A DNA stretch of 18,360 nucleotides from JAJDXO01 sp964620095 (GCA_964620095.1 CAZUGT010000162.1:1-18360); one strand, 5' to 3'. Positions 1 through 7,520 are shown, numbered from the stretch's first letter. A program made the numbers and translations. Notes: generated from the sequence alone by a model not told the origin.

Positions 1-33
1 TATTCAGCGTGAGTCCCTTTGGTTCAAACCGCA

Positions 34-1221
34 TCAATCGTCTCCGAACGCCGCCCGGACCTGACCGGCGATGACCAGCTTCTGAATTTCCGAAGTTCCT
101 TCGTAAATGCGCAGCGCGCGGATTTCCCGATAGAGTTTTTCCACGGTACGCCCCGACACCACTCCTTCACCGCCGAATATCTGCACCGCCTGATCGATCA
201 CCTGCTGGGCGCTCTCGGTGGCGTGCAGCTTGGCCATGGCCGATTCCCGCGTGACGCGGGTTTCCCGGGTGTCCCTGGTCCAGGCCGAGCGGTAAACCAG
301 CAAGGCCATGGCGTCGATGGCCACGGCCATGTCGGCGATTTTTTCCTGGATAAGCTGGAACTCGGCGATGGCCGAGCCGAAGGCCCGCCGGGATTCCGCG
401 CGGCCGATGGCCTCGTCCATGGCGCGCCGCGCGAATCCAAGAGCCGCCGCACCCACGGTGGAGCGGAAGACATCCAGCGTCGCCATGGCGATCTTGAACC
501 CGTCGCCTCCCTCGCCCAGCCGGTGTGAGCCTTCGACCCGGCAGTCGTTGAATTCGAGGGTGCCCAAGGGATGGGGCGCGATCACATCGATGCGCTCCGA
601 AACCGACAGCCCTGGATTGTCCGCATCGACCACGAACGCCGAAATTCCGCGCGCGCCTTCCGCCTCGCCGGTGCGGGCGAAGACCACGTAGTGATCGGCG
701 ATGCCCGCGTTGGAGATCCAGGTCTTCTCGCCGTTGATCACCCAGCCGTTGCCGTCGGCTTCGGCCGCCGTGGTCATGTTGGCGACGTCGGAACCGGCGC
801 CCTTTTCCGAGATCGCGAAGGCGCCGATCTTCTCGCCGGCCGCCACGGGCGGCAGGTAATGGCTTTTCAGTTCATCCGAGCCGAACAAAGATATGGAGCC
901 GGTGCCGAGTCCCTGCATGGCCATGGCGAAATCGGCGAGACCCGAATAGTAGCCCAGGGTTTCGCGGGCAATGCACAGGCTGCGCACGTCGAAGCTTTCG
1001 AAGGAACCGCCATAGGCCGCGGGCACGCACGCCTTGAACCAGCCAGCGCCGCCGATGGTCGCGACCAGTTCGCGCATCTGGGCGTCCAGCTGTTCGTTGT
1101 CGCCGGGTTCGTCCTCGGTAATGCCGGGAATGATTGCGGCCGCCCACTCACGGATGCCCCGGGCATACTCCCGGTGCGCATCCTCGAAGAACGGCCAGTG
1201 GAGGAAGGTGGTATCAGGCAT
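34..1221 (-). CDS. Acyl-CoA dehydrogenase family protein
   Basis: FAD-dependent alpha,beta-dehydrogenation of an acyl-CoA thioester, expected in the cytoplasm. The 395-residue length is normal for the family. A helical N-terminal domain (about 12-130) leads into the flavin-contacting motif AISEKGAGSD (136-145) and GEKTWISNAG (164-173). The C-terminal helical domain has the usual RRAFG and QIFGGEG segments and ends with RIYEGTSEIQ, where Glu374 aligns with the catalytic base of medium-chain acyl-CoA dehydrogenase. The ATG start lies 3 bp after the stop of the crotonase-family gene, so the two are almost certainly co-transcribed. It is the last gene of the minus-strand run inside the window; the operon may continue past position 1. 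The family is certain, the substrate is not. The carbon skeleton could be short-chain, branched or alicyclic. Confidence 0.93.
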   Translation of the reverse strand: MPDTTFLHWPFFEDAHREYARGIREWAAAIIPGITEDEPGDNEQLDAQMRELVATIGGAGWFKACVPAAYGGSFESFDVRSLCIARETLGYYSGLADFAMAMQGLGTGSISLFGSDELKSHYLPPVAAGEKIGAFAISEKGAGSDVANMTTAAEADGNGWVINGEKTWISNAGIADHYVVFARTGEAEGARGISAFVVDADNPGLSVSERIDVIAPHPLGTLEFNDCRVEGSHRLGEGGDGFKIAMATLDVFRSTVGAAALGFARRAMDEAIGRAESRRAFGSAIAEFQLIQEKIADMAVAIDAMALLVYRSAWTRDTRETRVTRESAMAKLHATESAQQVIDQAVQIFGGEGVVSGRTVEKLYREIRALRIYEGTSEIQKLVIAGQVRAAFGDD

Positions 1222-1224
1222 CGC

Positions 1225-2034
1225 CTAATCGCCCTCGAAGACCGGCTTTTCCTTCGCCACGAAGGCCCGGTAAGCTCGCTTGAAATCCTCGGTCTCCATG
1301 CAGACCGCCTGGGCCTCCGCCTCCGCGGCAATCGCCTGTTCGACGCTCATCTCCCACTCGTCGTTCATCATCTTCTTGGTGACGGCGTGGGCGAAGGTCG
1401 GGCCGGCCGCAAGTTTGCGCGCGCTCTCCAGCGTTTTTTCCAATAATTCGCCGGACGGGTGGAGCGCGTTGAAGAAACCCCAGTCGAGGGCCTCCTCGCC
1501 GGACATGGATCGGCCCGTATAGAGCAGCTCGGCCGCGCGGCCTTGGCCGATGATCCTGGGCAGGATGGCGCATGCGCCCATATCGGCGCCCGACAGCCCG
1601 ACCCGGACAAAGAGGAACGCCACTTTGGCCTCGGCCGTGCCGTATCGGAGATCGCTCGCCATGGCGAGTATGGCGCCCGCGCCGGCGCACACCCCGTCGA
1701 CGGCGGCCAGGATCGGCTGCGGACAGGCCCGCATCGCCTTCACGACGTCGCCGGTCATGGTGGTGAACGTCCTCAACTCGTCACCGTTCATTTCGACCAG
1801 CGGGCCGATGATGTCGTGGACGTCGCCGCCGGAACAGAAGTTCCCGCCGGCGCCGGTGACCACCACCATCTTGACGTCGTCGACGTCGTTCAACGCCCGG
1901 AAGGTGTCGCGCAGTTCCGCATAGCTCTCGAAGGTGAGAGGATTTTTCCGTTCCGGGCGGTTCAGCGTGATGGTCGCCACCTTGCCGTCGACGGACCAGT
2001 CGAAGTGTTCGGCCTTGATGTCGGATGCGTTCAT
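1225..2034 (-). CDS. Enoyl-CoA hydratase/isomerase (crotonase) family protein lacking canonical catalytic Glu pair
   Basis: A 269-residue crotonase-fold protein. The first oxyanion-hole segment GGNFCSGGDV (63-72) and the second, DGVCAGAGAILAMASDLR (113-130), are both present. By eye alignment to rat mitochondrial enoyl-CoA hydratase, the position of Glu144 is Ile122 and that of Glu164 is about Arg144, so simple syn-hydration by the usual Glu pair is not expected. Asp151, in VGLSGADMGA, lies close to where the Asp of dienoyl-CoA isomerases sits and could be catalytic. The protein may therefore be an isomerase, hydrolase or ring-processing crotonase rather than a standard hydratase. It follows the SDR gene by 9 bp and precedes the acyl-CoA dehydrogenase gene by 3 bp. 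The ribosome-binding site is weak, which suggests coupling to the upstream gene. Confidence 0.9.
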   Translation of the reverse strand: MNASDIKAEHFDWSVDGKVATITLNRPERKNPLTFESYAELRDTFRALNDVDDVKMVVVTGAGGNFCSGGDVHDIIGPLVEMNGDELRTFTTMTGDVVKAMRACPQPILAAVDGVCAGAGAILAMASDLRYGTAEAKVAFLFVRVGLSGADMGACAILPRIIGQGRAAELLYTGRSMSGEEALDWGFFNALHPSGELLEKTLESARKLAAGPTFAHAVTKKMMNDEWEMSVEQAIAAEAEAQAVCMETEDFKRAYRAFVAKEKPVFEGD

Positions 2035-2043
2035 GGGGTTTCC

Positions 2044-2874
2044 CTAGTTGGTCACCGAACCGCCGGAGACGACGATGCTCTGGCCGGTGATCGCGGCGGA
2101 CGAGGGCAAGGCGAGCCAGGCAACCGTCTCGGCGACTTCATCGGGCGTGATCAGGCGGCCGATGGGGCTGGTTCCGGCCAGATGGGCGCGGACTTCGTCC
2201 GCCGGCTGGCCGGTTTTCTCGACGATGTTGTCGACCGCTTCGGCCACCAGGTCGGTGTCCGTGTAGCCCGGGCAGACGGCGTTGACGGTGACGCCCTTGG
2301 CGGCGCATTCCAGCGCCAGGGAGCGGGTGAAGCCCACAACCCCGTGCTTGGAGGCCGAGTAGGCGGCGATATAGGGGTAGCCGCGCAGCCCCACGGTGGA
2401 GGAAATGTTGATGATCCGGCCATAGCCGGCCTCGCGCATGGCCGGATAGACCTGCCCCGTGCAAAGGAACGTACCGGTCAGGTTGAGCCCAATGGTCATC
2501 TCCCAGAATTCCAGGCTCATCCGGTGCATGGGCGCGCTTTTCCCCACGCCGGCATTGTTGACCAGGATTTGAGCCGGGCCCAGTTCGCCCTGCACGGATT
2601 CGAAAGACGCCGCCACGTCGCCGGCCTTGGAGACGTCGGCGGTGGCGGATGCCACCTGAACGCCGTGTTCGGCCGAAATTTCCCGGGCCCTCGCGTCGAG
2701 ATCCGATTGGCTGCGGGCGATCAGCGAGATGTTCGCTCCCATCCGGGCGAGAAACGCCGCGCATGCCGCGCCGATGCCCTTGGAGCCGCCGGTGACGATG
2801 GCATGCTGCCCGGCGAGCGCCTTGTCGGCAAACATGTTGGATTGGGCCGAAGGCTCCGGCGCGGTGTCGTCCAT
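2044..2874 (-). CDS. Short-chain dehydrogenase/reductase (SDR)
   Basis: Classical SDR of 276 residues, probably oxidising or reducing a 3-hydroxy/3-oxo group with NAD(P). The cofactor loop TGGSKGIG is at 28-35, NNAG at 106-109, Asn131 in LNLTG, Ser159 in NISST, and the YxxxK pair is Tyr172/Lys176. The C-terminal region has the usual P-E-V-A and ITGQ-V-GG segments. Next to a crotonase and an acyl-CoA dehydrogenase it would fill the 3-hydroxyacyl-CoA dehydrogenase step; this is inferred from context only. The ATG at 2874 has a good GGGAGG ribosome-binding site 6 bases upstream. The N-terminal stretch of about 20 residues before the fold is slightly longer than usual; an internal Met14 is the alternative start. 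The gene lies 64 bp after the Gfo/Idh stop on the same strand. Confidence 0.92.
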   Translation of the reverse strand: MDDTAPEPSAQSNMFADKALAGQHAIVTGGSKGIGAACAAFLARMGANISLIARSQSDLDARAREISAEHGVQVASATADVSKAGDVAASFESVQGELGPAQILVNNAGVGKSAPMHRMSLEFWEMTIGLNLTGTFLCTGQVYPAMREAGYGRIINISSTVGLRGYPYIAAYSASKHGVVGFTRSLALECAAKGVTVNAVCPGYTDTDLVAEAVDNIVEKTGQPADEVRAHLAGTSPIGRLITPDEVAETVAWLALPSSAAITGQSIVVSGGSVTN

Positions 2875-2938
2875 TCATGACCTCCCTGTGGCCGCTACTG
2901 TGGCCAAAGGGAAGTCGTTGGGCAAGCCCGGCAGGCCA

Positions 2939-3946
2939 CTACTCGCCGCTCTTCAGAATCTCGCCGACGGTTACCATCCGGCCTTCCCTGGCCGACTTGA
3001 CGCCGGCCCGGATGACCGCCAGCGAGCGGGTCGCCCATTCGCCGCCGACCTCGGGCTCTGTATCGTCCCGGATGCAGTCGCCGAATTCCTGCATCTGCTC
3101 GGCGATAGTGTCGTTCTTTTCGAACGGCACATGTTCGGGCTTCTCGTCGCCCTGTTCCAGGAAATACATGCCGGTGTGCAGGGTGTAGAGCGCCGACGCC
3201 TTCTTGCCGTAGATGTTCATGACATAGTTCTCCCCCGCCGACGCGTAGCCGGCATTGAGGGTGGAGACGGCGCCGTTCTCATGTTTGAGAACCAGACCGG
3301 CCACATCGGGGTTGTCGCCCGGGAGCACGAGCTGGGACAGCATGCCCGAAACCTCGACGACGGGTCCGATGATCATCTCGAGGACATCCACGTAGTGGGG
3401 GCCGATTTGCAGCATCACGCCCCCCGGCATGCCCTCAGCGGTATAGCGCCAATGCCCCTCATCGAAGGCGCCCAGGCGGTCGCGGCTGATATTGGCTTCG
3501 GCCTGAACCAGAATGCCGAAGTCGCCGTTCCTGACTTTCTCATGGACCCACCGGAATTGGCTTTCGCGCCGGCGCTGAAAGCCGATTGACAATTTGACGC
3601 CGGCATCCCGGCAGATTCGGGTGATCTCGGCGCCCTCGCCGGTGGAATTGGCGATGGGCTTGTCGAGAAACACATGCTTGCCGGCTTCCGCTGCCTGGCG
3701 CGTGGTTTCCAAGTGGATGTCGTTGGGCGTCGTGTTGATGATTCCGTGGATATCCGGATCGGCCAGGATATCCTCGTAGTTGTCATAGGCCTTGCAGCCG
3801 TACTCCCCGGCAAAAGCCCGGCGCTTTTCCTCCGAGCGGGTGAAGCAGCCGGCGATTTCCACCCCCGGCGCCCGCGTCACCCCGTCCGCCAGAACGTTGG
3901 ACCACCAGCCGATGCCCAGGGACGCCAGTCGGATCGTTTCAGTCAT
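2939..3946 (-). CDS. Gfo/Idh/MocA family NAD(P)-dependent oxidoreductase
   Basis: A 335-residue two-domain oxidoreductase: an N-terminal Rossmann fold (about 5-125) and a C-terminal alpha/beta domain. These enzymes usually oxidise or reduce a hydroxyl on a sugar, inositol or related cyclic compound. The glycine-rich loop reads GIGWWSN (11-17), with Ser where the last Gly of GxGxxG is usual. The signature lysine is Lys96 in FLDKP, a variant of EKP. The active-site His is His184 in QIGPHYVD, but the Asp normally four residues before it is Gln180. The start codon overlaps the tctA stop by 4 bp (TCAT at 3943-3946 on the plus strand), showing translational coupling to the importer. Its substrate is thus probably the imported compound or a product of it. 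Confidence 0.92.
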   Translation of the reverse strand: MTETIRLASLGIGWWSNVLADGVTRAPGVEIAGCFTRSEEKRRAFAGEYGCKAYDNYEDILADPDIHGIINTTPNDIHLETTRQAAEAGKHVFLDKPIANSTGEGAEITRICRDAGVKLSIGFQRRRESQFRWVHEKVRNGDFGILVQAEANISRDRLGAFDEGHWRYTAEGMPGGVMLQIGPHYVDVLEMIIGPVVEVSGMLSQLVLPGDNPDVAGLVLKHENGAVSTLNAGYASAGENYVMNIYGKKASALYTLHTGMYFLEQGDEKPEHVPFEKNDTIAEQMQEFGDCIRDDTEPEVGGEWATRSLAVIRAGVKSAREGRMVTVGEILKSGE

Positions 3947-5451
3947 TGTCGTGTCGCTCCGTTGGATACGCGCCGGGACCGGTGCTCGGCGTAGAAGGAC
4001 CAGAAGATCGAAAGCGCCGCCATGCCCAGGAAGACGGCGCTGAAGGGCGAGGTGAAGAAGATAGTGGGGTCACCCTGAGAGCTCGCGAGGGAGACGCGAA
4101 GATGCTCTTCGAGCGGCCGGCCGAGAACCAGGGCCAGGAGCAGCGGCACCACCGGCATGTCAAGCCACCGCATGGCGAGACCCAGCAGCCCAAACCCGAA
4201 CATCACATAGACATCGAAGAAGTTGTTGCGCAACGCGTAGGAGCCGATGACGCACAAAAGCGCGATCGTCGGCATCAGCAGCGCATTCGGCGTCGCCAGA
4301 ACCTTGACCAGCAGCCGCAGGCCGAGGAACCCGATGACGATGTTGAAGAAGTTGGCATACATGAAAGAGAAGATCACGCCGAAGGCGAAGCCCCCGTTCT
4401 CGACGAACAGCAGCGGTCCCGGCGCCAGGCCGTGAATCAGCAGCGCGCCGATGAGGATCGCGGTGACGGGATCGCCCGGAATCCCCAACGTCATCATCGG
4501 CACAAGCGCGCCGCCGGTGACCGCGTTGTTGGCGCTTTCCGGCGCGGCGATTCCCTCGGGCGCGCCCTTGCCGAATTCGTCGCGGTTTTTTGAAACCCGC
4601 TTGGTGTAGTCGTAGCTGATGAACGCGGCGATGGGACCGCCGGCGCCGGGCAGTATTCCAAGAAATGCGCCGACCGGCGCGCCGATGGAGACGGGCAGCC
4701 GGATTCGTTTCAGATCCGCCCAGCGGGGCAGCACCCGCTTGATGCGCGTGGCCTTGTACCGGGTCTCCTTGTCGCCGATCAGTTCGACGAAATTGTCGAC
4801 CAGCTGGGGGATGGCGAACAGGCCGATGAGCGCCGTCAGAAAGTGGATGCCGGCGATCAGGTTTACCTGGCCGAAGGTAAAACGCTGCGAACCCATCATC
4901 GGGTCCTGGCCGATCGTGACGATCATCAACCCGATGACGGCGGAGAGCAGGCCCTTGATCACCGATTTGGCGGCAAAGCTGCAAATAATCGTCAGGCCGA
5001 AAAAAACCAGACTGAACAAGTCCGGTGACTGGAACCGAAGCGCGATCTCCGCCAGCAGGGGGGCGATCAAAAACAATCCGGCGAACGAGACCATGCCGCC
5101 GATGAAGCTCGCCGTGATGGCGAGGCCCAGCGCCCGCCCGGCCTCTCCCCGCTGGGCGAGTGGATGGCCGTCGAGGCCGGTTGCCGAGGCCGATGGCGTG
5201 CCCGGGATGTTGAGCAGGATCGCCGAGAAACTGCCGCCGGTCATGCCCGAGACGTAGAGGCCGAGGAGCAGGGCGATGGAGATGGTCGGCTCCAGGACGA
5301 ACGTCAACGGCAGCACGATGATGATGCCGGTGGAGATGGTCATGCCCGGGATCATCCCGACGATCAGGCCGAGCAGCGAGCCGATGCCGGTGGCGATCAG
5401 GCTCGACATCATGCTTGCCTGGGCAAATCCGTCGAGGATATCCGGGTTCAT
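3943..5451 (-). CDS. tctA: Tripartite tricarboxylate transporter, large permease subunit TctA
   Basis: Large membrane subunit of a TTT-family secondary importer, which uses an ion gradient and a periplasmic binding protein to take up organic acids. At 502 residues the length is typical. The N-terminal IVGMIPGMTISTG segment and the NIPGTPSASATGLDGHPLAQ signature are family hallmarks, and about ten or more hydrophobic segments follow. A second glycine/proline-rich repeat, LGILPGAGGPIAAFISYDY, and the segment GIPGDPVTAILIGALLIHGL mirror the first half, as expected from the internal duplication of this family. The start overlaps the tctB stop by 4 bp and the stop overlaps the next start by 4 bp. 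The substrate cannot be read from the sequence; neighbouring acyl-CoA enzymes favour a carboxylic acid. Confidence 0.96.
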   Translation of the reverse strand: MNPDILDGFAQASMMSSLIATGIGSLLGLIVGMIPGMTISTGIIIVLPLTFVLEPTISIALLLGLYVSGMTGGSFSAILLNIPGTPSASATGLDGHPLAQRGEAGRALGLAITASFIGGMVSFAGLFLIAPLLAEIALRFQSPDLFSLVFFGLTIICSFAAKSVIKGLLSAVIGLMIVTIGQDPMMGSQRFTFGQVNLIAGIHFLTALIGLFAIPQLVDNFVELIGDKETRYKATRIKRVLPRWADLKRIRLPVSIGAPVGAFLGILPGAGGPIAAFISYDYTKRVSKNRDEFGKGAPEGIAAPESANNAVTGGALVPMMTLGIPGDPVTAILIGALLIHGLAPGPLLFVENGGFAFGVIFSFMYANFFNIVIGFLGLRLLVKVLATPNALLMPTIALLCVIGSYALRNNFFDVYVMFGFGLLGLAMRWLDMPVVPLLLALVLGRPLEEHLRVSLASSQGDPTIFFTSPFSAVFLGMAALSIFWSFYAEHRSRRVSNGATRQ

Positions 5452-5912
5452 GCGATCACTCCCGAAAGAATGCCGCTCGGCAGCCGGATCTGAAAAACTT
5501 CACGAAACAGGAAGAACAGGGCGATTGAAATTCCGATGGAGCCGCCCAACAGCCAAAGCGGGCGGCGCTCGCCGTACAGGTACATCAGGGCCAAAAAGAA
5601 CGGGATATTCGCCGCGAGGAAACCGAGCGTGGGTAACGCGGCGAGATAGACCACGAACGCAACGCCTCCCCACAGATATTTGTTCGGCGCCACATCGGGT
5701 GCCTTGGGCACCGCGTCGCTTGCCGCCGGACGCAGGCCCTGGATCAGCAGCGCAGCCGAGAGAACCAGGAACAGCACCGCAATGACCCAGGGGAAGAACG
5801 ATGGCTGGGTGGTGCTGCCGATATCGCGCGTCGGCAGGTTCGCTGTGAGGACCGTATAGCCGATGCCGATGGCCAACAAGAATATGGCGGCAATGAGATT
5901 GCGCCTGCGCAT
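5448..5912 (-). CDS. tctB: Tripartite tricarboxylate transporter, small permease subunit TctB
   Basis: Small membrane subunit of the TTT importer, 154 residues from the ATG at 5912. Four hydrophobic segments are visible: after the basic start MRRRN, around PSFFPWVIAVLFLVLSAALL, around YLWGGVAFVVYLAALPTLGF and near the C-terminus. The segment IGSTTQPSFFPWVIA is typical of TctB N-terminal halves. An in-frame TTG at 5930 would add six residues, but it falls in the U-rich tail of the upstream hairpin and has no ribosome-binding site, so the ATG at 5912 (GAGGG about 11 bases upstream) is preferred. The stop overlaps the tctA start by 4 bp, giving translational coupling in the usual B-A order. Confidence 0.9.
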   Translation of the reverse strand: MRRRNLIAAIFLLAIGIGYTVLTANLPTRDIGSTTQPSFFPWVIAVLFLVLSAALLIQGLRPAASDAVPKAPDVAPNKYLWGGVAFVVYLAALPTLGFLAANIPFFLALMYLYGERRPLWLLGGSIGISIALFFLFREVFQIRLPSGILSGVIA

Positions 5913-5928
5913 ATGGAATCTTGCCCTC

Positions 5929-5971
5929 AAAAAGTTGGGGCGGTTCGCCAGGCAAACAGCAAAACCGCCCC
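5929..5971 (-). terminator. Hairpin with U-tract between tctC and tctB (attenuator or mRNA-stabilising stem)
   Basis: GGGGCGGTT (5937-5945) and AACCGCCCC (5963-5971) form a perfect 9-bp stem with a 17-base loop. On the minus-strand transcript the stem is followed by AAC and then five U residues (5933-5929). This is shaped like an intrinsic terminator but lies inside the operon, directly after the binding-protein gene. Partial terminators or 3'-end stabilising stems at this point are known in other binding-protein-dependent transport operons and raise the level of the binding protein over the membrane subunits. The same role here is inferred. The loop is long and the U-tract short, so readthrough is expected. 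Confidence 0.6.
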
Positions 5972-5992
5972 GTGTCTTCCGTTACGGGCGTA

Positions 5993-6964
5993 CTATTTCT
6001 TCATCTTGGATTTGTACATCCCGGCCTTTTTCATGATGTCGACGATGTTGGCATTGGAGCGCTCGAGCTTGGCCGCGAACGCCTTCTGCCCCATCGGCTT
6101 CAACGTCAGGTTCAGCTTTTTCATGCGGCCCGCGAAGTCAGGCGAGTTCGCGGCCTTGATCATCGCCGCTTCCAGCTTGTCCTTGATCGGCTGAGGCGTG
6201 CCCTTGGCGACCGAAAGGCCGCGGAAGAGGTCGAATTCCATGTCCATTCCGAGCTCCTTGGCGGTCGGAACGTCCGGGGCCGCCGGGTTGCGGCTGCCGC
6301 TGGAGAGCATCAGGAACTGGGCCTTGCCGGCCTTAACCAGACGCAGCGGAACGAAGAAAATGTCGACCGCCGCGTCGGCCTCGCCGCTTAGGATCATCTT
6401 TCGCCGGTCGGGCGCCTTTACGGGCAGCATGACCGGTTGGCAACCCGAGAGCGCCGACATGGCGACACCGGCCAGGTGGGTCGCGCTGCCGAAACCGGCG
6501 AAAGCCAGTTTCAGGGTCTTCGGCTTGGCCTTGCACTCGGCGACGAAGTCTTTGAACGATTTCCAGCGGCCGGCCTTGACCACCAGCGGGACAGGCTGCT
6601 GCGCGACCTGCCCGATGTGGTCCAGGGCCTTGTAGTCGAAATCGACGTTGCCGATGTTCGTGGTGGTCAGAATCGACGTGGAATTCCACGCGACGGTGTA
6701 GCCGTCCGGCTTCGAGTTCTTCACATAGGTATAGGTAATGGCGCCGCCGCCGCCGGGTTTGTTCACCGGCACGACCGGTTGGCCAAGCTCGGCGCTCATC
6801 GCCTTGGCGATCATCCGGCCTTCGATGTCGGCACCGCCCCCGGCGCCGAAGGGAATAACGAACTCGATCGGCTTTTCGGGCCATTCGGCTTTTGCCTGCC
6901 CGGCCCCCGCGATCAGCGCAATCGCCGCGGCCGATCCCAGAGCAACTGAAGTGAACTTTTTCAT
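5993..6964 (-). CDS. tctC: Tripartite tricarboxylate transporter substrate-binding protein TctC (Bug family)
   Basis: Periplasmic binding protein of the TTT importer, 323 residues, typical of the family. A Sec signal peptide spans residues 1-26 (MKK, a hydrophobic core, then AKA) before EWPEKPI. The mature start WPEKPIEFVIPFGAGGGADI and the PVVPVNKPGGGGAI segment are family hallmarks; these glycine-rich loops contact the ligand carboxylate in characterised members. ATG 6964 has a good GGGAG ribosome-binding site. The gene lies 63 bp after the GlcG-family gene and 80 bp before the tctB ATG, with a hairpin between. The ligand is unknown; characterised Bug proteins bind citrate, aromatic carboxylates, amino acids and other acids. 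The C-terminus is lysine-rich (KKAGMYKSKMKK), which is unremarkable. Confidence 0.95.
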   Translation of the reverse strand: MKKFTSVALGSAAAIALIAGAGQAKAEWPEKPIEFVIPFGAGGGADIEGRMIAKAMSAELGQPVVPVNKPGGGGAITYTYVKNSKPDGYTVAWNSTSILTTTNIGNVDFDYKALDHIGQVAQQPVPLVVKAGRWKSFKDFVAECKAKPKTLKLAFAGFGSATHLAGVAMSALSGCQPVMLPVKAPDRRKMILSGEADAAVDIFFVPLRLVKAGKAQFLMLSSGSRNPAAPDVPTAKELGMDMEFDLFRGLSVAKGTPQPIKDKLEAAMIKAANSPDFAGRMKKLNLTLKPMGQKAFAAKLERSNANIVDIMKKAGMYKSKMKK

Positions 6965-7027
6965 TTAAATCTCCCTGCTAAATGAAGCTTGCTGTCTTGA
7001 ATTGCACTCGACTTTATCGTTCCGAAC

Positions 7028-7480
7028 CTACTCGATGGATGCGCCGACGGCGTCGACCGCCGCCCTGGCGATGTCTTGATCCTGTTCCCAGTCACCGCCG
7101 CTTACACCAATTCCCCCCAGGCATTCACCTTCGAAGAATATGGGAAAGCCGCCCTCCATGGCGGTCCAGAGATTTGCGCCGGCGGCGAGCGACAGGCCGA
7201 TGGCATGCAGCGTATCGAGGTCCTGACCCTGCGCGCCCCGCGTCGTCGTCGGGCGTTTGTTCGATGCAGACGTTACCGCCTTCGTGGTGGAAGAATGAAC
7301 GGTATGGAACCGCCCCCCGTCCATCCTTTCAAGTAGAATCATATGGCCGCCGGCATCGACGATGGCGACGGTCGCGGCAATTCCGATCTCTTCCGATTTC
7401 GCGATGGCCGCCGCCATCATTTCCTTTGCGCCCGCGTTGGTCAGACGCTGGGTGGCCGCAACCGCGACGGCGTCACTCAT
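7028..7480 (-). CDS. GlcG/HbpS family protein
   Basis: A 150-residue protein of the GlcG/HbpS family, a small alpha/beta fold often encoded in organic-acid or aromatic catabolic operons and without a firmly known activity; a few members bind haem. Recognisable segments are VAIVDAGGHMILLERMDG, the S-T-TKAVTSASNKRPT helix, an LWTAMEGGFPIF stretch and the C-terminal GGIGVSGGDWEQDQDIARAA. No signal peptide is seen, so it is probably cytoplasmic. ATG 7480 is chosen because GGGAGAG lies 5 bases upstream; an upstream in-frame extension to 7573 would run through the tandem repeat and is not supported. It is probably the first gene of the leftward operon, 63 bp before tctC. Its role in the locus is unknown. 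Confidence 0.9.
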   Translation of the reverse strand: MSDAVAVAATQRLTNAGAKEMMAAAIAKSEEIGIAATVAIVDAGGHMILLERMDGGRFHTVHSSTTKAVTSASNKRPTTTRGAQGQDLDTLHAIGLSLAAGANLWTAMEGGFPIFFEGECLGGIGVSGGDWEQDQDIARAAVDAVGASIE

Positions 7481-7488
7481 CGGACTCT

Positions 7489-7520
7489 CCCTGTGGAATT
7501 CTTGCCCTGTGGAATTCTTG
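7489..7520. repeat. Exact 16-bp tandem duplication in the leader of the GlcG-family gene
   Basis: CCCTGTGGAATTCTTG occurs at 7489-7504 and again, without any change or spacer, at 7505-7520. It lies directly upstream of the GlcG-family start codon; on the sense strand the proximal copy merges into the ribosome-binding site GGGAGAG. Each unit contains GAATTC and a TGGAA element, which recalls the half-sites of some IclR operators. Confidence 0.95.

Noticed and set aside
571..1446. 291-codon plus-strand open frame over the acyl-CoA dehydrogenase gene
   Set aside because: Reverse-frame shadow of a gene with complete family motifs; no domain and shadow-like composition.
1459..2880. 473-codon open frame on the plus strand
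   Set aside because: It lies opposite the crotonase and SDR genes, has no recognisable domain, is rich in His/Gly/Arg/Asp as expected from the reverse frame of GC-rich coding DNA, and has no ribosome-binding site.
2888..2905. Short inverted repeat TGGCC-N8-GGCCA between the Gfo/Idh and SDR genes
   Set aside because: Only 5 bp with no U-tract; in GC-rich DNA this is expected by chance and does not justify an operon break.
2729..3589. 286-codon plus-strand open frame over the SDR and Gfo/Idh genes
   Set aside because: It spans the ends of two well-supported genes on the other strand and shows no protein family pattern.
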